From NCBI GenBank assembly GCA_963822595.1, contig CAWGIG010000002.1:62001-126000 (forward strand): 64,000 nt of DNA, written 5' to 3'. How positions within the stretch are numbered: position 1 is the stretch's first letter; each line of letters begins with the position of its first letter. The translations under genes were made by a program, and so were the position numbers. The stretch comes from CAVRUH01 sp963822595 (GTDB lineage Bacteria; Chlamydiota; Chlamydiia; Chlamydiales; Waddliaceae). Below the pieces are notes generated by a model. It did no database searches. It had not been told where the DNA came from and was given only the letters and a program-made list of their open reading frames with translations. Shown here piece by piece: positions 25,635 to 34,083 of this stretch.

Positions 25635-26675
25635 TATCTCCACAAGGGAGGCAGGAACGAGACTATCAAGAAGTCCCATTTTGTCGAGTTTAACAACCCA
25701 GACCTCATGGTCCTGTCTTCCATATAAAACCCAAATAAAATCATCATCCTGAATGTATCCGCAAGGGAATACCACCCTCACAGAACCCCAATAAGGCTTG
25801 TATTTGGGACCATGATAAAAATTCTTCCCGACAATGGGTTCTGAACTGATTCGAGTCAATTCAAAAGGATATTCTGTTGAAAAAGTATAAGCTCCCATAA
25901 AATAATGAGGCATCTCTTTATCATCCGAATGGAATGTAGTCATTCGAACAGATGAATGGAAAAAAGAAAGATATTCTTCATCACTTATTCGAAGAGCTTG
26001 CGTCCCACCCCGCAATTCTCCCCAATTCCAAGAAATTTCGCTTATCGTTGTCACCACGGTCTCACATTCTCCGAATCCAATGATAGGACGAAAAATCTTG
26101 TGAGGATTAATGCTATAAGCGAGAAACAACTCATTGTCTTTGTCAAAAGGAACCCAGTTTTTTTCCCTTCTAGTTTGTGTCTCGCCTTCAAATTTGGTAA
26201 TAGCCTCGATATTCTTAAGAGAAAAAAACATGCCATCAAAAACAATCTCAGCTAGAAACATCCTAAATCCACCCTTAGAAATCATCCTATCTACATTGTC
26301 TGTATAAATCATCCAGAGCTTCTCATCGATCATAAGCAGTCGAGCATCTTCAGCTCTCGAATAAACCTCTGACGTTGGTTCTCGAGTATTCAAAATTTGT
26401 GCAGAACCAATCGGATTGAAATCTCTGTCCAAACGAATCACGCCCAACTCTGATTGGAAGGTTAGGAGTGGCTGCGGAATGACGCGAAAGGTTAAAAGAT
26501 AAGCATCTTCCCAAGGAATGATCGAAGGGTTAAATGCATGAGGATAATGAGGAATCATGATTTGCTTCGATTCAAGAACAAATTCCTGCGCCATATCCTC
26601 CAAATCCACCGTAGCCTCAACAAACGCGCTAAAGCTCACTAACGAAAGGAATAATAACCATGGGATTTTTTTCAT
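25626..26675 (-). CDS. Secreted beta-propeller protein, GH43/GH130-like (paralogue 2)
   Basis: A 349-aa protein with an N-terminal signal peptide (MKKIPWLLFLSLVSFSAFVEA). The body has repeated blade-like motifs: HAFNPSIIPWEDAYLLTFR, SRAEDARLLMIDEKLWMIY, KNWVPFDKDNELFLAYS, RGGTQALRI and DDFIWVLYGRQDHEVWV. This pattern resembles five-bladed propeller glycosidases/phosphorylases (GH130, GH43), where blades carry N-P-S and E-D-x-R signatures. It is about 50% similar by eye to the upstream gene and overlaps it by 4 bases (ATGA). It is the third gene of a secreted operon. Substrate unknown; catalytic acids not assigned. Confidence 0.65.
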   Translation of the reverse strand: MKKIPWLLFLSLVSFSAFVEATVDLEDMAQEFVLESKQIMIPHYPHAFNPSIIPWEDAYLLTFRVIPQPLLTFQSELGVIRLDRDFNPIGSAQILNTREPTSEVYSRAEDARLLMIDEKLWMIYTDNVDRMISKGGFRMFLAEIVFDGMFFSLKNIEAITKFEGETQTRREKNWVPFDKDNELFLAYSINPHKIFRPIIGFGECETVVTTISEISWNWGELRGGTQALRISDEEYLSFFHSSVRMTTFHSDDKEMPHYFMGAYTFSTEYPFELTRISSEPIVGKNFYHGPKYKPYWGSVRVVFPCGYIQDDDFIWVLYGRQDHEVWVVKLDKMGLLDSLVPASLVEILP

Positions 26676-27727
26676 GGAGCACTTTCCCCCACGTTATTCA
26701 CGGGGATAAGACTATTCAACAGCCCTTGCTTATCTAGTTTCGCAATCCAAACTTCGTGATCCTGACGACCATATGAAACCCAAATGAAATTTTCATCCTG
26801 GATAAATCCGCACGGGAACACCACTACAAGAGGTTTCCACGTTTGATATTCCGCGCCACAATAAAAATTCTCACCTACAATAGGTTCAGGACTGATTGCT
26901 GTAATGGAAAACGGAGGCTCCCTAGAAAAAGTATAAGCCCCCATAAAATAATGAGAAATCTTCTTTCCCTTGGATTGTGAAGTAATCATCAATTTCGAAG
27001 AATGAAAAAAAGCCAAGTATTGATCCCCCACAAGAAGAGCGGGAGTCCCGCCTCTGGGCTGTCCCCAATCCCAAGAAAGATTTGCTTGAGTTGAAGCAAT
27101 AGTCGTGCAGCTTTGGGTGCCGGGTAAAGGCTGCAGAATAGTATGAGGAAGAATGCTATACGCTAAATATAAGGAGTTCTCATAAGCGAAAGGCACCCAA
27201 TTCTTTTCCTGATATTGTTCCTGGGGGGTCTCGAAGTTTAAAAGACCCTCAGGTGTATCTGTGTAGAGCCTTTCACCATTGTAAAACAGCTGGGCCATAA
27301 ACATGCGGCGTATTTCCTTTGAAGGGGCCATTCCGATTTGATTGTTAAAAACGATGAAGTACTCATTCCCAACTGCGACAATTCTGGGGTCTTGCATTTT
27401 TGAATAGGTGGGTGGCTCTGAGAAAAGGATTTCCAGAAGTTTGGGTTCGCTGATGATCTCTAAATCGTCGTTGAGAAGCACAAAGCCGTTTTGGCTTGTA
27501 TCTCCTGATTGGAGATCTTGAATTCTGAAAGTCAAGAGTAAGGTGTCGTTGCAGCGGATCAGACTCGGATTGAAGGCGTGGGGGTGGCCTGGGATATCGA
27601 TTTTGATTGTTTCAAGGACGAAGTCTTGCGACATATTCTGTAGATCAATCAGTTGTCCGTGGGAGTGAAACGGCGTGATAAAGCATTGAATGAAGCATAA
27701 GAACAAAAATTTAGTGTTTCCATTCAT
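26672..27727 (-). CDS. Secreted beta-propeller protein, GH43/GH130-like (paralogue 1)
   Basis: A 351-aa protein with an N-terminal signal region (FLFLCFIQCFITPFHSHG). It has the same blade motifs as the next gene (HAFNPSLIRCNDTLLLTFR, KMQDPRIVAVGNEYFIVF, KNWVPFAYENSLYLAYS, RGGTPALLV, ENFIWVSYGRQDHEVWI), so the two arose by tandem duplication. Here the blade-2 motif is QDPR where the paralogue has EDAR. The 5' end overlaps the pyruvyl-transferase-like gene by 17 bases and the 3' end overlaps the paralogue by 4. It possibly modifies or binds a surface glycan. Confidence 0.65.
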   Translation of the reverse strand: MNGNTKFLFLCFIQCFITPFHSHGQLIDLQNMSQDFVLETIKIDIPGHPHAFNPSLIRCNDTLLLTFRIQDLQSGDTSQNGFVLLNDDLEIISEPKLLEILFSEPPTYSKMQDPRIVAVGNEYFIVFNNQIGMAPSKEIRRMFMAQLFYNGERLYTDTPEGLLNFETPQEQYQEKNWVPFAYENSLYLAYSILPHTILQPLPGTQSCTTIASTQANLSWDWGQPRGGTPALLVGDQYLAFFHSSKLMITSQSKGKKISHYFMGAYTFSREPPFSITAISPEPIVGENFYCGAEYQTWKPLVVVFPCGFIQDENFIWVSYGRQDHEVWIAKLDKQGLLNSLIPVNNVGESAP

Positions 27728-28611
27728 TATCTAAGTTATCCGAGTAAAAATTTGGGTGGTTATAGGGGGCGTTAGGCCAGTATTCGAAGGGGAAGGAGTA
27801 GTAGAGGGCTTCCAGGTCGCATTCTATGGGAGGCTCGCCGCCCATTTCAAGGGCTTCTTCGATCGAAGTAGCGAAGGTGAATCCGGATCTGCCGGTGCCC
27901 AAGTAGTAGTCTTGGAATTTGAAAAGAGGCTCTGTTTCGGTAATGCGGAGTAGTTTAGCAGGGATTCCGAAGGCTTCAGCGACGATGACACCGTGGAGGG
28001 AGCTTGAGATCACGAATTTGCTATCGATGATTTTTTCGATAACTTCGTTCCAGGGGTCGGTTGCGTAGATGATGTTATTGGTGTCGGATTTGGGGAAGAG
28101 GTGGACTTCGGAGTAGTGGGGGATGATGATGTAATCGTAAGTGGGGTTTGTGCTCGGTTGGAATTCGGGGAAGAGGTTGGGGATTAAAAGAGCTGGGTCG
28201 CCGTAGATTTCGGGGCAATTGATTTGGAAGTTATCTTGGAGGAATTGTCGGGAGAGGGGACCTCTGATAGCGCGGACATCTAGATTGGTGAAGGTGTAGT
28301 CGGATTTATTCGAGTTTTTTTCCGTTGATACCGGAGCCCCAGACGACGTCATTTTGTGCGGCGAAGAAGAGGACGGAGCCGATGGCTAGGAGTTTTTTTT
28401 CTGGAAAGGGTTTTTTTTTGTAGATTTTTACGGGGCCGTTGATGATGCGTTCGACGACTTGTACGGCTAGGTAGTCACCGAAGTTAACGAAGTTAGGTTG
28501 TTGCCAGTAGTAGAGGGGGAGTTCATAATCTGCGGCGAGGGGTTTGCAGCAGAGGGTAAGGAAAATGGTGGTAAAAAGTAGTTGGAGGGTTGGGGTAAAT
28601 ATTTTAAACAT
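27711..28611 (-). pseudogene. Polysaccharide pyruvyl-transferase-like gene with a frameshift in a run of seven A
   Basis: Two overlapping frames make one protein. The first (28611 to 28306) has a signal peptide (LLFTTIFLTLCCKPLAA), YYWQQPNFVNFGDYLA and ends shortly after VVWGSGING. The second (down to 27711) continues SDYTFTNLDVRAIRGPLSR, YGDPALLIPNLFPE and SSSLHGVIVAEAFGIPAKLL. Together they follow the order of the polysaccharide pyruvyl transferase family (WNxGD..., GSG, VRGPxSR, GDPALL, SSLHG). The frames meet at an A7 tract near 28314-28320; removing one A (or adding two) restores a single ~290-aa protein. A secreted form of this normally cytosolic family is unusual. It could be a true mutation, a sequencing error or a slippage site. 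It heads the propeller operon. Confidence 0.7.
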
Positions 28612-28685
28612 GTCCCGATTCTAGGAAGATCGCTTAAAATATTTCAAGAGAATTTCGTATCTTTGCAAACATTTATTTTTCGTTG

Positions 28686-28714
28686 CCCTGAGGCGGTAGC
28701 CTCAGGGGCTTTTT
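28686..28714 (+). terminator. Strong hairpin with T-run on the plus strand, no plus-strand gene upstream
   Basis: CCCTGAGGC (28686-28694) pairs perfectly with GCCTCAGGG (28699-28707) around GGTA, followed by GC and TTTTT. The nearest upstream genes are on the minus strand, so this would end an unannotated plus-strand transcript, or be a remnant. Confidence 0.6.
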
Positions 28715-28814
28715 CCAAATCCTGCTTTTGTCTACAGGATCCGACATTGCAGAAACTTAGCAGATAATGCACTTCTACTTGTTTTGCCGGTGCTGCAGAG
28801 CCTGGTTGTTTTAA

Positions 28815-29276
28815 TTATTTTTGCAGTTGAGCTAATGTGGCTTGAAGATAGGTTGTATATATTGCATCAATTTTACTATATTGTTCATCATTTAGACTTG
28901 ATATTCTATCTTTGCTAAAACTACCCAAGACTAAAACCCTTTTTTCATCTAATTTTAGATAAAGATCAATCGCACAATCGGGAATATGACTTTTATGCAT
29001 AAAAATAGTTTTTTGATTATTATTTTCTTCTTGAATAACTGCTAAGAGTTTATCCTCTTTAATTTGACCATTAAATTCACATGAATCGAAATTCAATAGA
29101 GATATGGGAAATACAGTATACAATCCATCTTCTTGGAATAATTCCTTCGATAAATATACAATAGTCATATCTACTTTTGGATTTATTTTACCCTTTGGTA
29201 CCGTTAATGTAATTATATTGTTGGAGCCAGGAATTGATTTATAAATAAAATCTGAACATTGAACGGAACATGACAT
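28815..29276 (-). CDS. Hypothetical protein, 153 aa
   Basis: Not recognised. The ATG at 29276 is preceded by AGGAG at a good distance. The protein is soluble, without a signal peptide, and alternates short hydrophobic beta-like stretches (NIITLTVPKG, MTIVYLSKEL, RVLVLGSFS) with charged loops. It is AT-rich with A/T-ending codons. Neighbours give no clue: a secreted glycan-related operon on one side and a decayed gene on the other. 29277-29510 is AT-rich and holds nothing recognisable. Confidence 0.55.
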   Translation of the reverse strand: MSCSVQCSDFIYKSIPGSNNIITLTVPKGKINPKVDMTIVYLSKELFQEDGLYTVFPISLLNFDSCEFNGQIKEDKLLAVIQEENNNQKTIFMHKSHIPDCAIDLYLKLDEKRVLVLGSFSKDRISSLNDEQYSKIDAIYTTYLQATLAQLQK

Positions 29277-29510
29277 GTTAATCTCCTATTTTTTGTTTGA
29301 ACAATCAAGTTAATTTACCTAACAAACTTTTGATTCTTCAATTGGTTATAATTAATTTTTTGAGTTCTATCTTTACTAAATCTTAAAATATATAGAATAT
29401 ATTAATAATTTGTAAATAAAAAAGTATATCCATTTAGTATTTTTTGAAATTAAAAAAAAAATATAATAAATTTGACAGAAATTGATAATTTTAAGAGAAG
29501 GAGGTGTCAA

Positions 29511-30305
29511 ATGGGTGATATCAGAACGGGATTTGAATAGACATGAGAATAACACTTCTTTCGTAATAAAGTTCAAAATAAAAAAAATGAAGATTTGCCG
29601 GAAGCAAGCACCAAGATAAGATTACTAATTATTAGCAATAAAATGAGTTCTAATGATACTCTATATGCCCAAGATATTTCACTTGCATCTCATGAAAAAG
29701 CCACCAAATGGAAGAAAAAAGGTTTTACCGTTCTAAAATTAGAAGAAGGGGACGGCAAAACAACTTTAATGAGCAAAACAGGGGAAATCAGCGCTAAACA
29801 ACTGAGAATCTATACTAAAGTAGATGGAAAAAGAATAGTTGAAAAAGAAATTGATTTGAAAAATGTACACCATGTAAAGATGTCGGATGAAGAGTATAAG
29901 AGAGATCAGATCTGCAGTGGAAAATCAACTGCAATCAATCATTGATGATGCGAAAAAGAACGAAAAAGGTGATGGAAAGATTACCAATTCTGTAAATAAA
30001 TTTGAACCAAACTGACAAATCGCAAGGCAATACCGTCAAAAAAGTGACAAAAGCCTTCATGAATGAAGTGCCAAGGGGAGGCTTTGCCACAAATGGCAAG
30101 AAACATGCTAACACAACAAAGATTAGCTCATGAGAGATCTCAGGAAAGAAAAAAAGAAGAAGCGGCTGAGATAAATAGACAAGCTGTTAAAAAGGATATC
30201 TCAAAGAAGCGCAACTTAACTGAAGAGACTTCCAATCAGGAAGATCGATTGCAATTTAGTAAACCCAACACTAAACCCAAAGCCAAAAGACCAAAAAGCG
30301 CATAA
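29511..30305 (+). pseudogene. Decayed gene of unknown family, several frameshifts
   Basis: A strong ribosome site (AAGGAGGT, ~29500) precedes ATG 29511, but that frame stops after nine codons. Protein-like sequence then appears in successive frames. 29595-29907 includes MSSNDTLYAQDISLASHEK and WKKKGFTVLKLEEGDGKTT. After a +1 shift comes IRSAVENQLQSIIDDAKKN (to ~30015), after another the stretch NTVKKVTKAFMNEVPRGGF (~30002-30085), and finally 30063-30305 with MARNMLTQQRLAHERSQER and a lysine-rich tail. The simplest reading is one ~250-aa basic, helical protein broken at three or more places. The family was not identified. Confidence 0.55.
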
Positions 30306-30311
30306 GTTTTT

Positions 30312-30415
30312 CTTAAACCCCTGACAAGGGGTTTAAGGTCTGGTAGCCCAGGGTTCGCGCATCGCGTACCCTGGGAAAGAATAAAAATAAATTATGCACC
30401 CCCGAATGGGGGTGC
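30312..30415. repeat. Cluster of three perfect hairpins
   Basis: Hairpin 1: CTTAAACCCCT/AGGGGTTTAAG (30312-30337), 11-bp stem, GACA loop. Hairpin 2: CCCAGGGT/ACCCTGGG (30347-30375) with an inner CGCG/CGCG stem. Hairpin 3: GCACCCCC/GGGGGTGC (30396-30415). They lie between the decayed gene and the first RAYT element and look like REP/palindromic intergenic repeats. The region 30416-30520 shows only short GC-rich repeats. Confidence 0.75.
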
Positions 30416-30520
30416 CGGTTTCGAACGGATTAAGGCCTTCGCTCGCTACGCTCACTACGGCAGGTCTCGCTTCGCTTCGCTCAGGACGACAAAAAAGAAA
30501 AGGGGGTCAGGCCTCGAAAA

Positions 30521-31632
30521 GGGGGTCAGGCCTCGTACTTCCAAGTTGTAAAAAAAAGTGGCAAAAAGGTCAGGTCTCACTCTTCTAGTTTGGATTGACA
30601 TCCTCTAGGACTTTGGGGTATCTTTATCATTTTCAATTTTCTGATTATGACAATTTAGTAGGAGCTAAACTTGGCTAGGCGAGCGCGTCACACACTACCG
30701 GGATCATTCTATCACGTTATCATGAGGGGAAACAATGGACAATCAATATTTTCTTCAGATATTGACTGCAATTGGTTTTGTTTGTTAATGCAGGAAGGTA
30801 CTGAACGCTATGGTCATCGTATTCTGGCATTTTGTTTTATGACGTTCAGCTAGGCGATATCTCTCTATCTAAAATATGTCAAAACCTCTCATTTCGTTAT
30901 ACGCAATTTTTTAATCGAAAATACAAAACTTTTGGTCATTTATTTCAAGGTAGATTTAGATCAATACTGGTTAAAGGGCATAATTATTAAGGAAATTGAT
31001 ACGGTATATCCATCTCAATCCGGTTCGGGCAAAGATTGTCGATGATCCTCAGCATTACTCCTGGAGTAGTCATCAGGCTTATTTAATGCAAAAAGAATTC
31101 ACGTGGCTTGCCAGGGATGCCGGCCTTCAATTTTTTGGAGAGTCACGTCATGAAGCTCTTGGAAAATACAGAAGCTTTGTACTTTCAGGTATAGGTGTTG
31201 AAGAGGATATTGATATTAAAAAGGGGATGAAAGCAGGTATAATTGCTGATGATCTACTTTCTGAAAATATTCGTGAAAAATTCGATAGCTATGTCATTAA
31301 TGAAATTAGGCCAGTTAGGATTAATCTTAAAATATTACTTACTGTGGTTGCAGATTGGTATCAAATCGATATAAGCACATTTCCTACTCTTGGAAACACA
31401 CGAAGGGCTTCTCAAATAAGAGGGGTAATGGCGCATCTAGCCCGAAGCATTGGAGGCGTAAGTCTTAAAGAAGTCGCAGAAGTCTGTGGCCGTGCAGAGA
31501 ACTCAATGAGTCAAGCAGGACAAGCCTGGAGGCTCAAATGATTAAATCTATGCAGCTAAAAAACGAAGTAAACGATCTAAGAACCAAGCTAATTTTGACT
31601 GTACCAAATCAGAAGTACGAGGCCTGACCCTT
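30521..31632 (+). mobile_element. IS200-like RAYT element, copy 1 (defective)
   Basis: The element is bounded by GGGGTCAGGCCTCGTACTTC (from ~30521) and, inverted at the other end, GAAGTACGAGGCCTGACCC (31612-31630). A further half-copy of the end sequence lies at ~30501-30517. The same ends flank the copies at 46021-47145 and 47988-48773. About 1.1 kb, with one transposase frame. The terminal inverted repeats are the REP-like sequence expected for a REP-associated tyrosine transposase. Confidence 0.85.
30671..31541 (+). pseudogene. RAYT (Y1/HUH) transposase, copy 1, HUH motif deleted
   Basis: Comparison with copy 2 shows three lesions. The start ATG is TTG. A 19-nt deletion at ~30841 removes exactly the codons of the catalytic His-Val-His-Leu (SNHVHLA). 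A 1-nt loss near 30989 (TTATTAAGG versus TTATTTAAG) breaks the frame again. The N-terminal RHTLPGSFYHVIMRGNN and C-terminal IRYIHLNPVRAKIVDD are typical of the family. The last 180 codons remain open, but without the HUH site the product cannot nick DNA. Confidence 0.88.
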
Positions 31633-31642
31633 TCTTTAATCA

Positions 31643-32245
31643 TTAATCACTAGCCAATTTTCTGATCCAACTGTCCCAGGATTCGATCCTAATTCTTGAA
31701 TTTAATGTTTGTTCGAAAGAATGTCTTAAATTACTCTCGAACATGTCGTCTGTGCATCTCCCACCTATTACAATTCCTCTAACGCATATATCCTTGTTGG
31801 GGTCAACGTTTAAATAACCCTGTCGACATAAAAGTGAATTGTATGTTTTTATACCAGATTCAACTTGCTGTCGAATTTTATGCACAAAAACTCTGAAGTT
31901 ATTGTAATTTTTTTCGATAGCATTAAATCTTCCTATTATTTGCTGTGTTGCTTCATTCATTTTGAAAGACATATTTCTGTAATGGTTAGAATTTGAAAAA
32001 TTAAAATTTGCACCCTTTATTTCAATTATAATTACTTCCATGCGAGATCTTCCTGTGAAAATTACAAAATCTGCAATTCCATCTTGTATGGGAAATTCTG
32101 AAAAGCAAATGTACTCTTCTTGTGGATGTGCATAAACTTTACTCATAATAGATAAATCTGTTTTGAGTTCTTTCTGAATAACGTTTTCTACAGCATTCTC
32201 TTCGATCAACTGTAAGATTTTTTTTTGATTGTTGTGATCTTTCAT
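31643..32245 (-). CDS. Shedu-like (DUF4263) PD-(D/E)xK nuclease, candidate defence protein
   Basis: A 200-aa protein. The central segment SEFPIQDGIADFVIF...VIIIEIKGANFNFS (residues ~48-88) has the D...ExK pattern of PD-(D/E)xK nucleases in the arrangement seen in SduA/DUF4263 proteins, followed by a glutamine-bearing helix (NEATQQIIGRF). The rest of the domain (FRVFVHKIRQQVESG..., VRGIVIGGR) also fits. Shedu proteins are single-gene antiphage nucleases, usually ~350 aa with variable N-termini, so this is a short version. It sits 11 bp from the end of the first RAYT element, in an accessory island. No activity evidence. Confidence 0.6.
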   Translation of the reverse strand: MKDHNNQKKILQLIEENAVENVIQKELKTDLSIMSKVYAHPQEEYICFSEFPIQDGIADFVIFTGRSRMEVIIIEIKGANFNFSNSNHYRNMSFKMNEATQQIIGRFNAIEKNYNNFRVFVHKIRQQVESGIKTYNSLLCRQGYLNVDPNKDICVRGIVIGGRCTDDMFESNLRHSFEQTLNSRIRIESWDSWIRKLASD

Positions 32246-32314
32246 TTTTTCCTATTTGTTTCGATCCGCTAGAGCCTTAGTTTCTGTGTGCGCAGTTACA
32301 ATATGCGCTCCTTT

Positions 32315-32629
32315 TCACTTAAGATAAACCCAATATTCACTTTTTGGAAGGGGGGTAGGTTCTTCTAATTGGATATAATTGTCTTCCAAAGATGCTATTG
32401 GCAGGCCTGCTAAAATATCAGTACTTACGATTGATGCCCCCTCAATTTCGTTTTCTGTTGGCTTTCCATTAAAAAAATAGTAAAGTTCAAGAGTATCTGT
32501 TCTTTTATTCCACGTTGCAATGACACCACGGAGCCTACTAATCTTTACTGATCTTAAAATGCCTTTAGCATGTTGATTTATACTTAACAGCATTAGACTT
32601 ATCCTATCTATATCTTCTAACTTAGGCAA
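32315..32629 (-). CDS. Immunity-like small protein, possibly N-terminally truncated
   Basis: A 104-aa frame starting at TTG (32629); it stays open upstream to a TAG near 32690 without an ATG, so the true start is unclear or lost. The segment LELYYFFNGKPTENEIEGASIVSTDILAGLP resembles the tail of small acidic immunity proteins encoded beside polymorphic toxins (pattern YYF-G-x(2)-E-x(4)-EGAS...TDI). This is a resemblance only. It lies in the same island as two RHS toxin loci, but no toxin gene is directly adjacent on its strand. Confidence 0.4.
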   Translation of the reverse strand: MPKLEDIDRISLMLLSINQHAKGILRSVKISRLRGVIATWNKRTDTLELYYFFNGKPTENEIEGASIVSTDILAGLPIASLEDNYIQLEEPTPLPKSEYWVYLK

Positions 32630-33067
32630 TCCCTCTCTATAGCTTCTTATTTGAGCTAGATCTATTTCCTTATTATTACAATTCTGAGTCTAAAGGATTC
32701 TTGTTCGATTTATAATTGAGTCCCTGTGATTCCTAGGATGGACGAGGTTGTTAGAATGACCGTCGTCAAGGAAAAAAAGAAACCAATTTATTATTTTTTT
32801 TATCATTTATTGCGTACACTTTGAATTTAATGGTTATATTTTATAGTGAAATTAATGATTATTTAGCAAGTCAAAAAAAACTTATAATATCAAACGTGAT
32901 TTTTAAATTTTAACCTATTAATTAAAAATCATTTTAAAACATATTTACTGTTAGAGACGTCAAGGGGGCATGATCGTACTTCGATGAATACGATCATTGA
33001 TCCCTAGAACGCATATTTTAAAATTTAGTACTCAATCCGGAACGGATCGCAAATATCATGATACGTC
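32630..33067. other. AT-rich intergenic region with one hairpin
   Basis: No gene was recognised in these 438 bases. The only structure seen is a perfect 9-bp inverted repeat ATGATCGTA (32970-32978) and TACGATCAT (32989-32997) with a 10-base loop. It could end transcription of the minus-strand DUF2167 gene or be an operator. It has no T-run. Confidence 0.5.
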
Positions 33068-34060
33068 CTACTTTCTTTTAAAAAGATTTTTGAATTTGTA
33101 TGAAACGGCTGCAATGCACGCAAAAATTCCAGAAATCTTTTTGAAAAATAAGGCAAAACTGCCGATCTTCAGCATTTTTCCCCCCATGCTCGCAGCGACT
33201 AAAGCGGCAATTCCATATTCTGCAATCCTATCTCCTGCTTTGTAGTCATCATAACGATATCCCGCATCAAATCTATGTGCACGAAGCATCACTTCTAATT
33301 CACCACCTAAAGGAACATAGGCAGATATTGGTGTTACCCAAGTGATTTCTTCATAACCTTCACGTCCGAGGCGAAGAGCTACTGCATTTATAATGTTTTC
33401 GTTTTCTCCTCTATCGAGTTCAATTGCCCAGTATACTGTATTAGAATGTTTATCTAATGTGGGTTCTTGGATCCAACCTAGCGTGTGCATTTCACTGTTA
33501 CCATTCTTTAGTCGTTCTTTATTGCCTTCTTCAGTGTTTTCGATAATCGCACTAAGAAGCGCCTTAGGATCAATATCTTTCCAGTCATCAGTAGAAACAT
33601 AGCCTATTTGGAAGTTTTGAAACAGAACTGCATTGTCTAAGTTGCTTAAGTTACAAACATATGCTTCTAAAGATTCAACAGCTGGCTCTCCAATATTTTT
33701 ATATATGGCATCTGCATCACTTCCTAGGACGAGAGCATAACCATCAGGTATTGATATACTAGAATGGGAATTTTGCAATGGATGACTTCCATCAAATTTC
33801 CAGTCTAATTCTGTAAAAGCCTTAAAGGATTTGAATGATTCTTCTGTTATACCAGCCTCTGATAGGAAATCCTTTTTTTCATCTTCTGCCAATTCTGTAT
33901 AAATTCTAGTAAATTCTCTAAAATTTTCTATAGGATTATTATTGCATTGAATATCTTCATTTGTTGGCACATTTTCACCATTTATAAATTCTATAGATTG
34001 ATCTGCTGACACATGAAAAGACGATGCCAGCATTAAGAAGCTGGTTAATATTTTATACAC
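33068..34060 (-). CDS. DUF2167 family membrane protein
   Basis: A 330-aa protein with an N-terminal signal sequence (MYKILTSFLMLASSFHVSA). The mid-region has family signatures: IGYVSTDDWKDIDPKALLSAI, LGWIQEPTLDKHSNTVYWAIEL, and FDAGYRYDDYKAGDRIAEYGIAALVA. One or two C-terminal hydrophobic helices (MLKIGSFALFFKKISGIFACIAA) and a basic tail follow. This matches DUF2167 proteins, membrane-anchored proteins of unknown function in many bacteria. About 100 N-terminal residues before the conserved part are specific to this protein. Isolated from operon partners here. Confidence 0.8.
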   Translation of the reverse strand: MYKILTSFLMLASSFHVSADQSIEFINGENVPTNEDIQCNNNPIENFREFTRIYTELAEDEKKDFLSEAGITEESFKSFKAFTELDWKFDGSHPLQNSHSSISIPDGYALVLGSDADAIYKNIGEPAVESLEAYVCNLSNLDNAVLFQNFQIGYVSTDDWKDIDPKALLSAIIENTEEGNKERLKNGNSEMHTLGWIQEPTLDKHSNTVYWAIELDRGENENIINAVALRLGREGYEEITWVTPISAYVPLGGELEVMLRAHRFDAGYRYDDYKAGDRIAEYGIAALVAASMGGKMLKIGSFALFFKKISGIFACIAAVSYKFKNLFKRK

Positions 34061-34083
34061 TTGTAAATCCTTTTGTTTACGTT

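Noticed and set aside
28582..28767. Plus-strand 61-codon frame
   Set aside because: It runs through the orphan terminator hairpin and overlaps the start of the pyruvyl-transferase gene.
29376..29576. Minus-strand 66-codon frame
   Set aside because: Very AT-rich, low-complexity (F/I/Y/K) translation without a ribosome site.
30394..30588. Plus-strand 64-codon frame before RAYT copy 1
   Set aside because: It runs through hairpins and REP-like element ends; the composition is that of repeats.
32997..33245. Plus-strand 82-codon frame
   Set aside because: Antisense to the C-terminus of the DUF2167 gene, which has clear family motifs.
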